From the NCBI GenBank assembly GCA_003565055.1, contig PXDM01000523.1, forward strand, positions 1 to 6,358: a stretch of DNA of 6,358 nt, read 5' to 3'. The position numbers and the translations under genes were made by a program. This DNA comes from Paracoccaceae bacterium (GTDB lineage Bacteria > Pseudomonadota > Alphaproteobacteria > Rhodobacterales > Rhodobacteraceae). The notes beneath the pieces are model-generated. The model was not told the origin of the DNA. It did not search any database and saw only the letters and a list, made by a program, of their open reading frames with translations. Position 1 is the first letter of the stretch. Every line of letters begins with the position of its first letter. Of the stretch, positions 5,315-6,358 are shown piece after piece.

Positions 5315-6358
5315 TGTCCTGGGATAAACGCATTTCTGAATTGCTCAAGACAAGCAATGAGTTTGATTCTCGTTTTTCAACATCGCTCATGAATTATGCT
5401 GTAGATCAGACTCTGATTCGAGAAGCAGCGGAGCGCTACAAGCTGACCTGTATTGATATAGACAGCGATACTTTATGTTTTTTGTTATCCGGAGAGGCAT
5501 TTTCGACTGTTTTTTCGCAGAATATGTCTGATGGGGTGTCTCGGGCTATCCGGGTGTTTTCCAATAACAAGCATCTGACCAAAATGTTGCTGGGTGCCGC
5601 GGGTGTGGCAATCCCTGCCGGACGGGTCTTCACTAATCTCGACGCGGCCGCGCGCTACCTTGCGCGGGTGGCACAGCCCATGGTGGTCAAGCCGCGCGCG
5701 GGCTCCAAGGGGGATGGCATCACGTTGGGCGTCACCACCCGCGCCGAGCTTGAGACCGCCTGGAAGGATGCGCGCAAGGTCGGCAAGTCCATCATCCTTG
5801 AGCGCCACATCCCCGGCGACGATCTGCGCGTCATGGTGGTGGGGGGGCAGGCCATCGCGGCCACCTATCGCATTCCGGCCAATGTGGTGGGCGATGGCCA
5901 AAGCACCATCGCCGAGCTGATCAAGGCCAAGAACGCCGTGCGGGCGCGCAATCCGCATCTGCGCTCTCGTCTGATAAAAGTCTCTGAGGCGATGGAGCGC
6001 AGATTGGCGCGGCACGGGCTGAACATATCATCCGTTCCCGCCGCAGATGTTCAGGTTTTTCTGAACGATGTGGCCAATCTGTCTGCAGGCGGCGATAGCG
6101 TTTCCGTTCATCATCTCGTTGACCCTGGCTTTCTGCGTCTTGCCGAGAAGGCCATCGCCGCCTTTCCAGGGCTGGAGCATGGCGGCGTAGATATTATTGC
6201 CGAAAACTTTGGAGAGGCGCCTGAAACACAGGCCCATGGCGTGTTGGAAGTCAACGCCAATGCCATGCTGCCGTCGCATCATTTCCCGCTCTACGGCCCC
6301 CCCGTGGACGTGGCTGACCGGCTGGTGCGCTGGTATGCCTTCGAGCGGCAGGGCAATA
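5311..6358 (+). CDS. CphA-type ATP-grasp ligase, tandem paralogue (3' end outside window; acylphosphatase domain expected beyond)
   Basis: The frame is open from 5311 to the window edge (349 codons) with no stop; an in-frame TGA at 5236 limits it upstream. It aligns without any gap to the protein at 3843. In residues 1-84 I count about 26 identities (31%), but in residues 86-346 about 195 of 261 (75%). The ATP-grasp core shows NKHLTK, VVKPRAGSKGDG (K127), ILERH hinge (E164), GDDLRVMVVGG, NVVGDG, NDVANLSAGGDS, HGGVD and EVN (E313, N315). The glycine loop reads GSKGDG where the neighbour has GSKGKG, and the residues after EVNANA differ (MLPS against SIQM). Both positions could tune substrate or nucleotide handling. 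The last visible residues (RWYAFERQGNI) match the linker leading to acylphosphatase in the neighbour. Composition is mosaic: about 40% GC in row 5461-5520, 70% in row 5701-5760 and 55% in row 6001-6060. It lies in the same operon and is presumably a ligase of related but different specificity. Confidence 0.9.
   Translation, partial: MMSWDKRISELLKTSNEFDSRFSTSLMNYAVDQTLIREAAERYKLTCIDIDSDTLCFLLSGEAFSTVFSQNMSDGVSRAIRVFSNNKHLTKMLLGAAGVAIPAGRVFTNLDAAARYLARVAQPMVVKPRAGSKGDGITLGVTTRAELETAWKDARKVGKSIILERHIPGDDLRVMVVGGQAIAATYRIPANVVGDGQSTIAELIKAKNAVRARNPHLRSRLIKVSEAMERRLARHGLNISSVPAADVQVFLNDVANLSAGGDSVSVHHLVDPGFLRLAEKAIAAFPGLEHGGVDIIAENFGEAPETQAHGVLEVNANAMLPSHHFPLYGPPVDVADRLVRWYAFERQGN
6280..6347 (+). 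repeat. 68-bp perfect direct repeat, copy 2 (inside second ligase gene)
   Basis: Identical to 4812-4879. After the repeat only a few bases differ before the window ends (the H-G codons become Q-G, then GGCAATA is shared again), so the high identity may continue into the acylphosphatase region outside the window. Confidence 0.9.

Noticed and set aside
5169..5390. Minus-strand frame of 73 codons opposite the small ORF
   Set aside because: The plus-strand small ORF fits the operon with overlaps at both ends. The antisense frame has no such context and runs into the next gene.
5841..5847. G7 tract here and C7 tracts at 4829-4835 and 6297-6303 as phase-variation sites
   Set aside because: Tracts of seven are common in GC-rich coding DNA, and these encode conserved Gly-Gly and Gly-Pro-Pro. 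Nothing else points to slippage control.
5485..6015. Minus-strand frame of 176 codons
   Set aside because: It is antisense to the ATP-grasp core of the last gene, whose motifs are intact. It follows the GC-rich part of that gene and has no own start signals.

Overview
The window looks like part of one operon from a GC-rich proteobacterium, most likely an alphaproteobacterium of the Rhodobacter/Paracoccus kind. That assignment rests only on codon style (strong GC3 in the older-looking parts) and is low-confidence. All real genes read on the + strand with overlaps or short gaps, and no RNA gene, insertion sequence, CRISPR array, clear promoter or terminator is visible.

Layout: (1) 1-353, the 3' end of a gene whose start lies outside the window. 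By hand alignment it is the tail of an ATP-grasp/acylphosphatase protein with a decayed acylphosphatase domain. (2) 350-3796, an 1148-residue three-part fusion: enolase-superfamily dipeptide epimerase, CapA/PgsA-type metallophosphatase, and cyanophycin-synthetase-type ATP-grasp ligase. (3) 3843-5162, a 439-residue CphA-type ATP-grasp ligase with an intact C-terminal acylphosphatase domain. (4) 5159-5314, a 51-codon small ORF overlapping the genes on both sides by ATGA. (5) 5311-6358, a second copy of the ATP-grasp gene, cut by the window edge.

Taken together, the cluster contains at least three, and probably four, related ATP-grasp ligases, an epimerase able to invert the C-alpha of a peptide residue, and a CapA-like hydrolase. 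The simplest inference is stepwise, ribosome-independent assembly of a short peptide or polyamide from free amino acids or other carboxylates. Each ligase would form an acyl-phosphate, and the fused acylphosphatase domains could remove wrong acyl-phosphates. No Mur-ligase-like domain of full-length cyanophycin synthetase is seen. The product cannot be read from the sequence.

The DNA is a patchwork. High-GC blocks (about 65-75% in sampled rows: roughly 1-2700, 4812-5100, 5590-5960) alternate with lower-GC blocks (about 33-57%: roughly 2701-4800, 5163-5585, partly 5960-6280). The tandem ligase genes share a 68-bp perfect repeat set in otherwise diverged DNA. This suggests recombination or gene conversion between paralogues.
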